The notes: generated from the letters alone by a model not told the origin. 64,000 bases of DNA from an uncultured Selenomonadaceae bacterium (GCA_905234195.1 CAJOFR010000012.1:1-64000); one strand, 5' to 3'. Shown: positions 8,924 through 19,092, counted from the stretch's first letter. Numbers and translations are program-made.

Positions 8924-9193
8924 TTAAATTTTGTGCATGGCGTCAAAAATATCCTGGTGTTGGGTTTTAATTTCGACGCCGATTTCTTCGCCCTGCGCCT
9001 TAAGGGCGGCTTGCAAGTCGACGAGGCTGATTTTAGATTCGTTGGCTTCGGCGAAAAGAATCATGTTAAAAAAGCCGTTCAAAATATTTTGGCTGATACT
9101 AAGTATGTTGACATTGTTATCGGCGAGGATTTTTGTCACCGCCGCGATAATTCCGACGCGATCCTTGCCGACAACAGTCACAATCAATTTCAT
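8924..9193 (-). CDS. ACT domain protein (UPF0237-like)
   Basis: MKLIVTVVGKDRVGIIAAVTKILADNNVNILSISQNILNGFFNM; ATG 9193 with SD. Confidence 0.9.
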   Translation of the reverse strand: MKLIVTVVGKDRVGIIAAVTKILADNNVNILSISQNILNGFFNMILFAEANESKISLVDLQAALKAQGEEIGVEIKTQHQDIFDAMHKI

Positions 9194-9260
9194 TTGAATC
9201 ACCTCTGCAACAATATACCACAAGTCAAAAATTTTGTCGACAATCATGTTAGCGACTATT

Positions 9261-9330
9261 GGCAAGAGGTAAGGGATAAGGGGCAAGATTCTTTTCTCTA
9301 AAAACTTTCCCCTAATCCCTAATCTCTAAA
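9261..9330. repeat. Heptad inverted repeat (AGAGGTA AGGGATA AGGGGCA ... CCCCTAATCCCTAATCTC)
   Basis: 7-bp periodicity and complementary right arm. Confidence 0.8.
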
Positions 9331-9346
9331 AAGAGGAGGAGTTTTT

Positions 9347-11230
9347 GTGGCGGAACTTTTGTACACCATTAAAGCGAATACACCGAAGGAAGAAATTATC
9401 AGACAGCTGCGCGAACATCCGGAAATAAAATTTGTGTCGTTAATGGGAATAGACCTTGCGGGGAACGACACCGACGAAAAAATTCCGGTGAGGATTTTCA
9501 TTAAGAACATGGACGAATTTTTTTCGGGGCGCGCAGTGCAAACGGATGGCAGCTCGGTTGTTTTGCCGGGTATAGCGACGCTGAATAACGCCAAAGTCGA
9601 TATGCCGATAGACCATTCGGTAAATTGGTTCGTGGATTATAATTTTGAGCACTACGACAATTTGACAAACTTGCCGGTCGGAACTTTGCGCATACCGAGC
9701 TTTTTGATTCACGAGGGCAAAAGGGTTGACTCCCGCGCGGTTTTGACGGACACTTTGATTAACGTTAAGAAAGAGCTCGTCGATTTATTTCACCGGTACC
9801 ACGAAATTGACGGGCTGGCGGTGAACGGGAAGGACGTCACGGATATTTCTTTCACTTCGGCGACGGAGCTGGAGTTTTGGGTAAAGACGCCGCTGGAAGA
9901 AGCCGCCGTCGAAGAAATGAGCGCGTCGCAAGTCATGCAGGAACAGTATTGGGAGCGGACACACGGCGCAGTTCGTTGCGCGCTGGAGCAGAGTTTGATT
10001 GAGCTGGATAAATACGGCTTGCAAGTCGAGATGGGGCATAAGGAAGTTGGCGGGCTTAAGGCGCAAATTGACGAGTCGGGGCACTTGACGCACGTCTGCG
10101 AACAGCTGGAAATTGATTGGAGATTTGCGGACGCGGTGCAGGCGGCGGACAACGAAATTTTAGTTCGCACCGTCGTCAAGGAAATTTTCCGCGCGAATGG
10201 TCTCGAAGTCAGCTTTAAAGCAAAACCGATGATTGGTCTTGCCGGCAACGGTGAACATACGCATATCGGGCTTGCCGCCATTACCGCAGAAGGCACCGTC
10301 CATAATATTTTCACCGCGAAAAATCCCGAAAAGGATTACATGAGCGCGGTCGGCTACGGCGCGTTGATGGGCTTGCTGAAAAATTACGAGGTCATTAATC
10401 CTTTCGTCAGTGCGACAAATGATTCGCTTAATCGTCTTAAGCCGGGCTTTGAGGCTCCCGTTTGTATCGTGACTTCGCTTGGACACACGCCGAAAATTCC
10501 CAGCCGCAACCGCACGATTCTTGTCAGCTTGATTCGCGATTTGGAAAACTCTATGGCGACGAGATTTGAGTTGCGCGGCTGTAACCCCTACTCGAATATT
10601 TATTTGGTTCTGGCGGCGGCGTATTCGGCTATTCTCGACGGAATTAAAATGGCGGTCAATCACACGACGGACGAACTGCTTGCCGAGCTCAGCAAGAAAG
10701 CCGGCGACGACGGTTTTTATCTCGAAAAGGAGCGCGCCTATCGCAGTGAAGAAGATGTTTTCGAGGACTACACCGAAAAGGAGCGCAATCTGCTTTTTGG
10801 CGAACCCCCCGCCACCGTTTGGGAGAACATGGAGGCTTTCAACAAGTACCCCGACAAAGTTAAAATCATTTCTTGCGGCGGCGCGTTGCACGAGAGAATT
10901 ATAACTGCCTTCCGCGACGGCGCGTTACTTCGCTGGAAAATTGAACTTATCTCCAGAATTTTGCCGGAGATGCGCGAAATTGTTCGCAGGGCAAAAAAAA
11001 TCGACGCCCCGTTTGTCACGGATCAAGACGCTTATAATTGGAATAAGATTCTCATGCTCCGCATCGAACTCGCGAAAGATTCAATCGACGAAAAATCTTT
11101 GTTCACTCGTCTGATTAACGCGCTTCATGCCGGAAAATACGAGAGTGCATCGAAAATTCAAGTCGAGATTTACAAAAAAATCGAGGAGCTGAAAATTTTA
11201 TACGACGCCTACGAAAAAAATATCATCTGA
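9347..11230 (+). CDS. glnA: Glutamine synthetase family protein, long form (627 aa)
   Basis: TELEFWVKT, KPMIGLAGNGEHTHIGL, RFELRGCNPYSNIYLVLAAAYSAILDGI; GTG start with AGGAGG. Confidence 0.82.
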   Translation: MAELLYTIKANTPKEEIIRQLREHPEIKFVSLMGIDLAGNDTDEKIPVRIFIKNMDEFFSGRAVQTDGSSVVLPGIATLNNAKVDMPIDHSVNWFVDYNFEHYDNLTNLPVGTLRIPSFLIHEGKRVDSRAVLTDTLINVKKELVDLFHRYHEIDGLAVNGKDVTDISFTSATELEFWVKTPLEEAAVEEMSASQVMQEQYWERTHGAVRCALEQSLIELDKYGLQVEMGHKEVGGLKAQIDESGHLTHVCEQLEIDWRFADAVQAADNEILVRTVVKEIFRANGLEVSFKAKPMIGLAGNGEHTHIGLAAITAEGTVHNIFTAKNPEKDYMSAVGYGALMGLLKNYEVINPFVSATNDSLNRLKPGFEAPVCIVTSLGHTPKIPSRNRTILVSLIRDLENSMATRFELRGCNPYSNIYLVLAAAYSAILDGIKMAVNHTTDELLAELSKKAGDDGFYLEKERAYRSEEDVFEDYTEKERNLLFGEPPATVWENMEAFNKYPDKVKIISCGGALHERIITAFRDGALLRWKIELISRILPEMREIVRRAKKIDAPFVTDQDAYNWNKILMLRIELAKDSIDEKSLFTRLINALHAGKYESASKIQVEIYKKIEELKILYDAYEKNII

Positions 11231-11295
11231 AATTTTCAGCCCGACGCAAAAAAAATTACCGCCCAATATTTTTGGAGCGGCTTTTTTATTTTTAG

Positions 11296-11970
11296 TCACG
11301 ATATTTTATTTTTGTCCAGGCGCATCCAATTTTCTCCGAGTTCGATTATTCCTTCGAGTTCCATTTGAGAAATTTCCCGCGTCAGTGCGCTGCGGTTGCA
11401 TTCCAATTCTTTCGCGAGTTGCACCCTGCCGGGCACTTTCACTTTTTCGGATTGTTGACGCTTTTCGCGCTGGAGCAGGTACAAAATTAATCGTTCGCGT
11501 AAACTTTTTTGCGACAATAATTCTATTTTTTGCATCATCAAAACACATTTGCGGCTGAATGACTCCAAAAAATTTTTCATCACAATTCCGTGAGTCCGTC
11601 CGAGTTTTGGTCCCGCGACGAGTAAAGAGTTGTAGGGTATCCACATGACCGCCGCGTCCGCAGTCAGTTGTATCGAAGTTGCTATGGCGTCGTCCGCCAA
11701 AATCGCCGAAGTTATCCCGAACATTGCGCCGCGCTCCAGCGTGTGCCCTATTGATTCGTTGCCGAAACGATCCAGCGCGAGTATTTGCGCCGAGCCGCTC
11801 AACAGCACCCCGATATTTTTATTCAGCTCGAACGCCTTTAGCACGCGCTCCCCTTTCGGATAACTTTTTATTTTCGCGCCGGTCGACTCCAAAAAATGTT
11901 CAATCTCCCCGACGGATAATCCTTTGAACAGCGGAATTTCTTGCAGACAAAAATTATTCAAGACAATCAT
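11296..11970 (-). CDS. Crp/Fnr family transcriptional regulator
   Basis: N-term cyclic-nucleotide-type fold (LFKGLSVGEIEHFLESTGAKIKSYPKGERVL), C-term HTH (RVQLAKELECNRSALTREISQMELEGII). Confidence 0.9.
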   Translation of the reverse strand: MIVLNNFCLQEIPLFKGLSVGEIEHFLESTGAKIKSYPKGERVLKAFELNKNIGVLLSGSAQILALDRFGNESIGHTLERGAMFGITSAILADDAIATSIQLTADAAVMWIPYNSLLVAGPKLGRTHGIVMKNFLESFSRKCVLMMQKIELLSQKSLRERLILYLLQREKRQQSEKVKVPGRVQLAKELECNRSALTREISQMELEGIIELGENWMRLDKNKIS

Positions 11971-12811
11971 CCCTTTTTTCCAGACTTGTAGAAAAATTTA
12001 TCGCGATAGCTTTTTTCGGACAAGCCGCCGCGCATTCCCCGCAACGAATACATTCGGCGGAATCATTTTGCCGGACGGGGTCGACGTTCATGCCGCAGAT
12101 TTTTTTGCAACGCCCGCAATTTATGCAAAGATTTTCGTCGACAGTCAGCCGATAAAAGCTTATCCGATTCAACAATCCGTAAATCGCGCCGAGCGGACAA
12201 AGTACCCTGCAGAAAAATCTGTAGAAAATCACGCTCCCGAAAATCACGACGACTAAAATAAAAAACTTCCACGCGAACAAACTCCCCACGACTTGCCGAA
12301 GTTCGGGGCGCGTCGCCAAAAGCGGCAGGCTCCCTTCGAGCGTCCCCGCCGGGCAAATGTATTGGCAGAACGCCGGCAACCCGACGCCCGCATAATTCGT
12401 CAGAGTCAGCGGCAAAATCAAAACGAAGACCGCCAACACGAAATATTTTGCGTACATCAGCGGACGCCACAAAATTTTTTTCGGCGTCGGGATTTTGTGC
12501 AACAGCTCCTGAAAAAATCCGAACGGGCACAAAAATCCGCAGACCGCCCGCCCAAATAAAATTCCGAACGCCAAAATTATTCCTGCCGCGTAAAATCCGA
12601 AATTGAATCCCGAAGTCGCGGCAACCGCCTGCATTGCTCCGATTGGGCAGGAAAAACTTGCCGCAGGACACGAATAGCAGTTCAAGCCAGGCGCGCAGAA
12701 ATTTTTCAGTTCGCCCTTGTAGATTTTTCCCGACGCCAAATTTAAAACCTGCGCGTTTGTAAATCCGAACGCCGCCAGTTGAATTAATCGCCTCCGAAAA
12801 ATTTTCATCAC
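11954..12811 (-). CDS. NapH/CcoG-like membrane 4Fe-4S binding protein
   Basis: GRAVCGFLCPFGFFQELLHKIP, FYRFFCRVLCPLGAIYG, CINCGRCKKICGM and CIRCGECAAACPKKAI. Confidence 0.9.
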   Translation of the reverse strand: MMKIFRRRLIQLAAFGFTNAQVLNLASGKIYKGELKNFCAPGLNCYSCPAASFSCPIGAMQAVAATSGFNFGFYAAGIILAFGILFGRAVCGFLCPFGFFQELLHKIPTPKKILWRPLMYAKYFVLAVFVLILPLTLTNYAGVGLPAFCQYICPAGTLEGSLPLLATRPELRQVVGSLFAWKFFILVVVIFGSVIFYRFFCRVLCPLGAIYGLLNRISFYRLTVDENLCINCGRCKKICGMNVDPVRQNDSAECIRCGECAAACPKKAIAINFSTSLEKRDDCLE

Positions 12812-12812
12812 G

Positions 12813-12950
12813 TCAACCCAGCCCGATACATTCCATGCAAATCCGCGCCGCCTTCTGAAAAATTATCGCCACTTCTCCGCGCGTGACGCCGTGAAAAATA
12901 AATCCGCCCGCCGTCAAAATTACGACGGCTTGAAAAATTTTTCTGCTCAT
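12813..12950 (-). CDS. Small (45 aa) single-TM protein with C-terminal CXXC-type motif, CD1871A-like family; absent from supplied ORF track
   Basis: Manual translation MSRKIFQAVVILTAGGFIFHGVTRGEVAIIFQKAARICMECIGLG; ATGA overlap with upstream tlpA stop. Confidence 0.85.
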   Translation of the reverse strand: MSRKIFQAVVILTAGGFIFHGVTRGEVAIIFQKAARICMECIGLG

Positions 12951-13468
12951 TTCAAAAAGTTTTCGACGGCTTGTTTGTACTTCGCCACGTCCGCGCCGAT
13001 AACCGCCTCGCCCACGATATTCCCCTGCGCGTCAACAAAAATCGTCGTCGGCACAAACTCAACCTTCTGCAGATATTCCGCGACCTGTTCATTCGGCAAA
13101 AGGTTCACGAAATCGGCGTTGGCTTCGGTCAGAATTTTTTTCGCGGCGTCAATCGTCTGCGCATCGTCCTTGCCGCGCACGTCACAAATCAGCCCGATAA
13201 TCTGCGCGTCGGCGGGCATATTCCGCGCCCATTCGCCGAGCTCCGGCATCTCGCCAATACACGGCGGGCAAAAAGTTCCCCAAATGTTCACGACGGTAAT
13301 TTTTTTCTGCGCGAAAATTTTGTTGGTGACTTCGTTGCCCTTCAAGTCAACCGTCGCGAAAGTGGGAAATTTTTCAGCGGCGTTCGACGCAGAATTTTTT
13401 TCACTGCAGCCGGCAAAAATTATCCCCGTCAAAACGCAAGTCAGAATCAAAATCAAAAGTTTTCTCAA
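12947..13468 (-). CDS. TlpA-like lipoprotein thioredoxin
   Basis: Lipobox ILTCVLTGIIFAGC; VVNIWGTFCPPCIGEMPEL. Confidence 0.93.
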   Translation of the reverse strand: MRKLLILILTCVLTGIIFAGCSEKNSASNAAEKFPTFATVDLKGNEVTNKIFAQKKITVVNIWGTFCPPCIGEMPELGEWARNMPADAQIIGLICDVRGKDDAQTIDAAKKILTEANADFVNLLPNEQVAEYLQKVEFVPTTIFVDAQGNIVGEAVIGADVAKYKQAVENFLK

Positions 13469-13474
13469 AAAAAC

Positions 13475-14593
13475 TCACTCCTCGTCAAAAATATCGAGAT
13501 AATCGCCGTAACCTTCGGCGGACATTTTTTCTTTAGGGACGAAACGAAGAGACGCGCTGTTAATGCAATAGCGGAGCCCGCCAAATTTTTTGGAACCGTC
13601 GTCGAAAACGTGACCTAAGTGCGCGCCGCTCGCCTTCGCGATAACTTCCGTGCGCGTCATTCCAAAAGATTTGTCCTCGCGCTCAATCAAAACACTTTCG
13701 TCAATCGGGCGGGAGAACGCCGGCCAACCGCAACCCGATTCAAATTTTGCCGTCGACACGAAAAGCGGCTGCCCCGTCGTAATGTCGCAATAAATCCCCT
13801 CGCGAAATTCTTTATCGTACGCATTTTGATAGGGCGGCTCGGTCGCTGCCTCCTGCGTCACGGCGTACTGAAGTTGCGTCAAAATTTTTTTCAGCTCGTC
13901 TTGATTCGGCTTGTCGTAAATTTTTCCCCGCGCGTGATTTTCGGCGGCATGACGATTTTTTTTGTGCAGTTCGTCGAAAAGATAATTCGGGATATGACAA
14001 TAGCCGTTGAGATTTTTCGTAAGATACTTTTGGTGCTCCTCTTCGGCGCGATAAAAATTCACAATCGCCCCCGATTCGACGGCAAGCGGCTCTTTATATT
14101 TTGTCTGCAGATTTTGCAACGCGGTTTCGATAATTTCCGCGTCGCTCTCGTCTGAAAAATAAATCCCCGTACGATATTGAACGCCGCGATCATTTCCCTG
14201 CCGATTCTTGCTCACCGGATTAATCGTCTTGAAAAATTCGTCAAGCAGTTCGCGCAGAGAAATCTTTTCCGGATTATAAACAACGTGGACGGTTTCGGCG
14301 TGCCCGCTGTCGTTGCAGACTGCGCGGTAGGTTGGATTTTCCGAATAGCCGTTCGCGTAACCGACCTCCGTCGCCTCGACGCCGTCAAGCAAACTCAAAT
14401 ACATTTCCGTCCCCCAAAAACATCCGCCCGCCAAATAAATTTCGGCTTGTCCTGCGGCGACGGAATTTTTTTGCACAATCCCCTGCGGCATTACAGTTTG
14501 CGAAGAAGTTTTTCCGCAGGAGGCAAAAATTATTGCCGTCGTTACAAAAAAAATTATCAGCAAAGTCGTCACGAAAAAATTTCCCCCTTGCAT
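13475..14593 (-). CDS. msrAB: Bifunctional methionine sulfoxide reductase MsrA-MsrB
   Basis: MsrA GGCFWGTEMYLSLLDGV; MsrB CGWPAFSRPIDES ... GLRYCINSASLRFVP. Confidence 0.96.
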   Translation of the reverse strand: MQGGNFFVTTLLIIFFVTTAIIFASCGKTSSQTVMPQGIVQKNSVAAGQAEIYLAGGCFWGTEMYLSLLDGVEATEVGYANGYSENPTYRAVCNDSGHAETVHVVYNPEKISLRELLDEFFKTINPVSKNRQGNDRGVQYRTGIYFSDESDAEIIETALQNLQTKYKEPLAVESGAIVNFYRAEEEHQKYLTKNLNGYCHIPNYLFDELHKKNRHAAENHARGKIYDKPNQDELKKILTQLQYAVTQEAATEPPYQNAYDKEFREGIYCDITTGQPLFVSTAKFESGCGWPAFSRPIDESVLIEREDKSFGMTRTEVIAKASGAHLGHVFDDGSKKFGGLRYCINSASLRFVPKEKMSAEGYGDYLDIFDEE

Positions 14594-14726
14594 AACAATC
14601 GCTCCAAAATTTTTCTCTAATTTTATTTTGGAAGGCGGAAAATTGCAAGCCTTATCCCCCCGCGCGGCTTAAAAAATTTTTCCGGACGTTGTAAAATTCC
14701 TACAGTAAAATTTTTTGGAGTGGCTT

Positions 14727-15653
14727 ATGCGAAAATATATTTTCAGCCGATTGATTCAGCTGGTGCCGATTTTATTCGGGATAACTTTTTTCACGTTCGC
14801 AATGATGCAATTCGCGGCGGGCGACGCCGTCGATATAATCTACGAACAATCCGGCAGCGTCGCGGAAGAAATCAAAGCGGCAAGGCGCGCAGAACTCGGA
14901 CTCGACAAACCATTTTTAGTTCAGTACGGAAATTGGCTGAAGGGAATTTTAACGGGAGACTTGGGACGCTCTTTTATCAGCGGCAAATTAGTTTTCGAGA
15001 CCTTCGCGGAAAAACTGCCGGCAACTTTTGAATTAATGTTCGTTTCAATTTTGTTGACGATTTTTTTCGCTACGCCGCTCGGAATTTTGGCGGCGGTGAA
15101 TCAAAATCGCCCGCTGGATTATTTAATCCGCACGCTTAGTTTCGTCGGCAACTCCCTGCCAAATTTTTTCGTGGGACTCCTGCTGATTTACTTCCTCGCG
15201 CTGAAATTAAAACTGTTGCCGATAATCGGGCAAAACGTAATCATGCCCGCGCTGACTTTAACAATCGCAATGGGCGCGAAGTACACGCGGCAAATTCGCG
15301 CGGTCGTCCTCGAAGAACTGAACAAACCCTACGTCGTCGGAGCAAGGTCGCGCGGCGTGTCGGAGTTCACGATTTTAACGAAAAGCGTCCTGCGCTCAAC
15401 GCTAATCGTGATAATAACTTTGCTCGCGCTGTCAACGGGCTCGCTCTTGGGCGGCACGGCGATAGTCGAAACAATTTTCATGTGGGACGGCGTCGGCAAA
15501 ATGGCAGTCGACGCGATTTTGATGCGCGATTATCCGCTGATTCAAGCGTACGTCGTTTGGATGGCAATAATTTACGTCGTGATAAATTTGTTGGCAGACT
15601 TGCTTTATCGTTGGCTTGACCCGCGCGTAAAATATGGAGGCGATTCGGCTTGA
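14727..15653 (+). CDS. ABC transporter permease, DppB/NikB type
   Basis: MRKYIFSRLIQLVPILFGITFFTFAMMQFAAGD; ELGLDKPFLVQYGNWLKGILTGDLGRSF. Confidence 0.93.
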   Translation: MRKYIFSRLIQLVPILFGITFFTFAMMQFAAGDAVDIIYEQSGSVAEEIKAARRAELGLDKPFLVQYGNWLKGILTGDLGRSFISGKLVFETFAEKLPATFELMFVSILLTIFFATPLGILAAVNQNRPLDYLIRTLSFVGNSLPNFFVGLLLIYFLALKLKLLPIIGQNVIMPALTLTIAMGAKYTRQIRAVVLEELNKPYVVGARSRGVSEFTILTKSVLRSTLIVIITLLALSTGSLLGGTAIVETIFMWDGVGKMAVDAILMRDYPLIQAYVVWMAIIYVVINLLADLLYRWLDPRVKYGGDSA

Positions 15654-16465
15654 CGGAGAAAAATTTTCGTCCGCTTATTCCATATTTAATTTTGGCGGGC
15701 GCGTTAATTTTTGTGGCGATCTTCGCGGAATTTTTGACGCCGTTCGATCCATACGCGCAGGATTTATCGAACGCCTTGACGCCGCCGAACGAAAAAAATT
15801 TGTTGGGCACCGACAGATACGGACGAGATGTTTTGTCGCGGGTGATAATGGGCTCGCAAACAACATTGTGCGCGTCGTTGATTTTGCTCGCGGTAATTTC
15901 GAGCGTCGGCAGTTTAATAGGCGCGGTCTGCGGTTTCAGCGGCGGCAAGGTCGACACAATTTTAATGCGGGTGTCGGACGTGTTCCTTGCCTTCCCGCAA
16001 ATGGTTTTCGCAATCGCGGCGGCGGGAGCATTGGGCGGCGGGCTCTTCAACGCGGCGGCGGCTTTGGCGATAATCGGCTGGACGAAGTACGCAAGAATTT
16101 CTCGCGGGCTGGTCTTAACAATCCGAACAATGCCATACATGGACGCGGCGAAAATGGCGGGCACCGGCTCAATCGGGATGCTTTTTCACCATGTCTTGCC
16201 GAACATTGCCGGACCAATTTTAGTGACGGCGGCTTTGGACATTGGCACAATAATAATGGAGCTGGCGGGATTATCTTTTCTCGGATTGGGCGCGATGCCT
16301 CCTACGGCGGAATGGGGCGCAATGATGAATAACGGGCGGTCAATGTTGCAAACGGCGTCGTGGGTGATTCTTGCGCCGGGCTCCGCGATTTTTTTGACTG
16401 TTGCAATTTTTAATCTGCTCGGCGACAAACTGCGCGACGTCATGGATAAAAAATCCGCCGCGTAA
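15650..16465 (+). CDS. ABC transporter permease, DppC/NikC type
   Basis: LTPFDPYAQDLSNALTPPNEKNLLGTDRYGRDVLSRVIMGSQTTL; start overlaps previous stop. Confidence 0.93.
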   Translation: MTEKNFRPLIPYLILAGALIFVAIFAEFLTPFDPYAQDLSNALTPPNEKNLLGTDRYGRDVLSRVIMGSQTTLCASLILLAVISSVGSLIGAVCGFSGGKVDTILMRVSDVFLAFPQMVFAIAAAGALGGGLFNAAAALAIIGWTKYARISRGLVLTIRTMPYMDAAKMAGTGSIGMLFHHVLPNIAGPILVTAALDIGTIIMELAGLSFLGLGAMPPTAEWGAMMNNGRSMLQTASWVILAPGSAIFLTVAIFNLLGDKLRDVMDKKSAA

Positions 16466-16596
16466 AAAATCATTCCCTACACGATTCAATTGAATTTTCA
16501 AAGTCTGTAGACAAAGACAGTTAATTATGATATTTTATCACTAACCATTTTTTGAAACGAATGTCAAAAATAAAAACAAGAGGGAAGTGATAAATT

Positions 16597-18999
16597 GTGG
16601 GGCAGTTGGCGTACAGATTTTTTGTGTCGGCTTTTTTGTATTGGGTTGTCGCAACATTTGCGGGATCTTTGTTGGACTTTCCCGAAAAAATTATAAATAT
16701 CGCCACATTCATACCGCCCGTGCTGGGAATGATGTGGGGATCTTCGGCGGCGGTCGGCGTGTACGTGGGCGGGCTTTTTGCCGCGCCTGAACTAAGCAAA
16801 CTTTTTGCTACGGAAATGAACAACGGCGATTGGATTTTATATTACGTTCGGGGACTGTGGGTATTTCTCGCGGGCTACCTGCCCTGTTTCCTTTGGCGCA
16901 AGTGGCTGATTGATTCGGACGAAAATATTTTTTCCCTCAGCTTACACACGCTCCGGAAATTTCTCTTGATTATGTTTGTCACCTTCCTCGTGACTTCGGT
17001 ATTTCGCACTTTGACGGTGATCGCGCCCGAATTAAAAGTTGTGACGGGTTTGTTCGGTTTCGGAAAAGCAGAAACCATCCTGGCGTATATTCTGACTTGT
17101 TTCACGAATGATTTTTTTATCGCGATATTTTTTGACATGGTTGCCTTTTTCTTCCTGATAAGCAGAAAATATCCTTTCTATACCCCCGTGAAAGTCAAAA
17201 AGAGTTCGCGCGGCGCGCAGGACGACGAATCCGCGAACGAAACTTACAGGGCGTGGCGGATAGCGTTGGTGTTTTACGCTCTCTTCCCTATAGGCGTCGT
17301 GTACATATGCAAATTTCAGATCTACGGAATGGATAACGCGAGGACTTGGCTGAATTTTATCGTCGAATGTCTTTCCGTGATAGATATTTATCTCGTGCTA
17401 ATGCTCTACCTTATGCTGCGCTACCGCCGCTCCATAATGCTGGAGGTCGTATTTTTGACGACGCAGACAGTATTTTTAACTTCAACGGTTTTGGGCGGGG
17501 GCAGTTCCGCCGCGATAGGAAATCTCGTAAACACTCACACCGAAGCCTCCCTGCGTTCAATGAGTTTTATTTGTCGTGAACGACTGTACAGAACTTTTTT
17601 CTCTGTGCGGCAGACTGTGGACGGCATGAAACGTCAAGCCGAAGCCGGAATCGTGAGCTATGACAGGCTGGCAAACGACGCGGCTTACAGAAAAGATTAT
17701 CTCAACAGAATGAAAACGGATTTTAGTTTTGGGGCTGTCGGTATCGACGGCAGTATTTCCTACTATCTGCGGCTTATCCCCGAAATTGAAGGGACTAAGG
17801 GCGGCTTTTCCATGCAACGCGAAGATACGAGATGGGAAGGTGCTGTTTCGCCGTTCCTGGAGCGCGAACCCATTGACCTTGCGCCCTACGATCCGGACGA
17901 CGCGCAAAAAGTCGGCTGGTACTACATGCCAATGAGGAGCGGGCATTCGACCTGGATTGAACCTTATGTCGACGCCGTCACAGATTTTTATGTTATCTCC
18001 TACGTTGCTCCGCTGTTCGTCGAAGGAAAATTTATAGGCGTTGTCGGGATGGATATAGATTTTAATTTCATTATCCACGAGTTGCGGCGCATGTCCATAT
18101 ATGATTATGACTACGTTTATATAACAAACAGAAGTAATATCGTGCTCTATCACAGCACGCAACCACAGGGCGCAATATTCAAGCCGAATCCCGAATTTCA
18201 AGAAATAGAAGTCTATCTGCTGAACGGAATGTGGTTGGGTATTGCGACGCCCTTGACGAAAGTTTACGCGGCGCGCAACGCAGTACTAATGCACTTAATC
18301 GCGGCGGTTATAATTATAGCGATGCTGATTTCCATTGCCAGCGTCACCTTAGCCGCAAAAGCTATAAAACCTTTAGCCGGAATGACGGAGGCGGCAAAGC
18401 GAATTGCGTCCGGCGACCTCAATGTAAAAATTTCTTATGAATCCGGAAATGAATTGGGAATTTTGGTGCGCAGTATCCGCGAAATGGCGACGAGGCTGGA
18501 ATATTATGTTTATCGCGACAGACTGACGGGGCTCCGAAACACGGCGGCTTATATGAGCAAGTCGAAGGAACTGGACGAAAAAATTAAACGCAGCCCCGAT
18601 TTGAATTACGGCGTTATCGTTTTCGACGTAAATTTTTTGAAGAAGGTCAACGATAATTACGGGCACGAGGCAGGCAACGAGCTTTTGCGTCACGCCTCTC
18701 AAGTTATCTGCAGGGTTTTCGTGAACAGCCCCGTTTATCGCGTCGGCGGCGATGAATTTACGGCGGTGTTGGAAGAACAGGATTACGCGGATCGGCAAGA
18801 ACTTATAGATCTGTTCGACGAGGAGCTGGCGAAAGAACATTTCGACGCGGCGGGAGATACGCTGAATGTTTCTGTGGCGCGCGGTCTCGGAATTTACGAA
18901 AAGGGAATGAGTTTTGCTGAAGTGGCGAAAAGAGCTGACGCCGCCATGTACAATCACAAGGCGGCTATCAAGGCGAAATACGGGGAGGAAGTGCGCTGA
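16597..18999 (+). CDS. Membrane diguanylate cyclase (multi-TM N-terminus, extracytoplasmic Cache-like domain, HAMP, GGDEF)
   Basis: DRLTGLRNTAAY, FDVNFLKKVNDNYGHEAGNELL, YRVGGDEFTAVL; HAMP-like AKRIASGDLNVKISYESGNELGIL. Confidence 0.92.
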   Translation: MGQLAYRFFVSAFLYWVVATFAGSLLDFPEKIINIATFIPPVLGMMWGSSAAVGVYVGGLFAAPELSKLFATEMNNGDWILYYVRGLWVFLAGYLPCFLWRKWLIDSDENIFSLSLHTLRKFLLIMFVTFLVTSVFRTLTVIAPELKVVTGLFGFGKAETILAYILTCFTNDFFIAIFFDMVAFFFLISRKYPFYTPVKVKKSSRGAQDDESANETYRAWRIALVFYALFPIGVVYICKFQIYGMDNARTWLNFIVECLSVIDIYLVLMLYLMLRYRRSIMLEVVFLTTQTVFLTSTVLGGGSSAAIGNLVNTHTEASLRSMSFICRERLYRTFFSVRQTVDGMKRQAEAGIVSYDRLANDAAYRKDYLNRMKTDFSFGAVGIDGSISYYLRLIPEIEGTKGGFSMQREDTRWEGAVSPFLEREPIDLAPYDPDDAQKVGWYYMPMRSGHSTWIEPYVDAVTDFYVISYVAPLFVEGKFIGVVGMDIDFNFIIHELRRMSIYDYDYVYITNRSNIVLYHSTQPQGAIFKPNPEFQEIEVYLLNGMWLGIATPLTKVYAARNAVLMHLIAAVIIIAMLISIASVTLAAKAIKPLAGMTEAAKRIASGDLNVKISYESGNELGILVRSIREMATRLEYYVYRDRLTGLRNTAAYMSKSKELDEKIKRSPDLNYGVIVFDVNFLKKVNDNYGHEAGNELLRHASQVICRVFVNSPVYRVGGDEFTAVLEEQDYADRQELIDLFDEELAKEHFDAAGDTLNVSVARGLGIYEKGMSFAEVAKRADAAMYNHKAAIKAKYGEEVR

Positions 19000-19092
19000 A
19001 ATATCCTCGTGAATAATCGACAAGCTGTCATTGACTTTTAAAATTTCTGTGATAAACTTGAGACTGTAGAAAATTTTTAGGAGAGTATAAAG

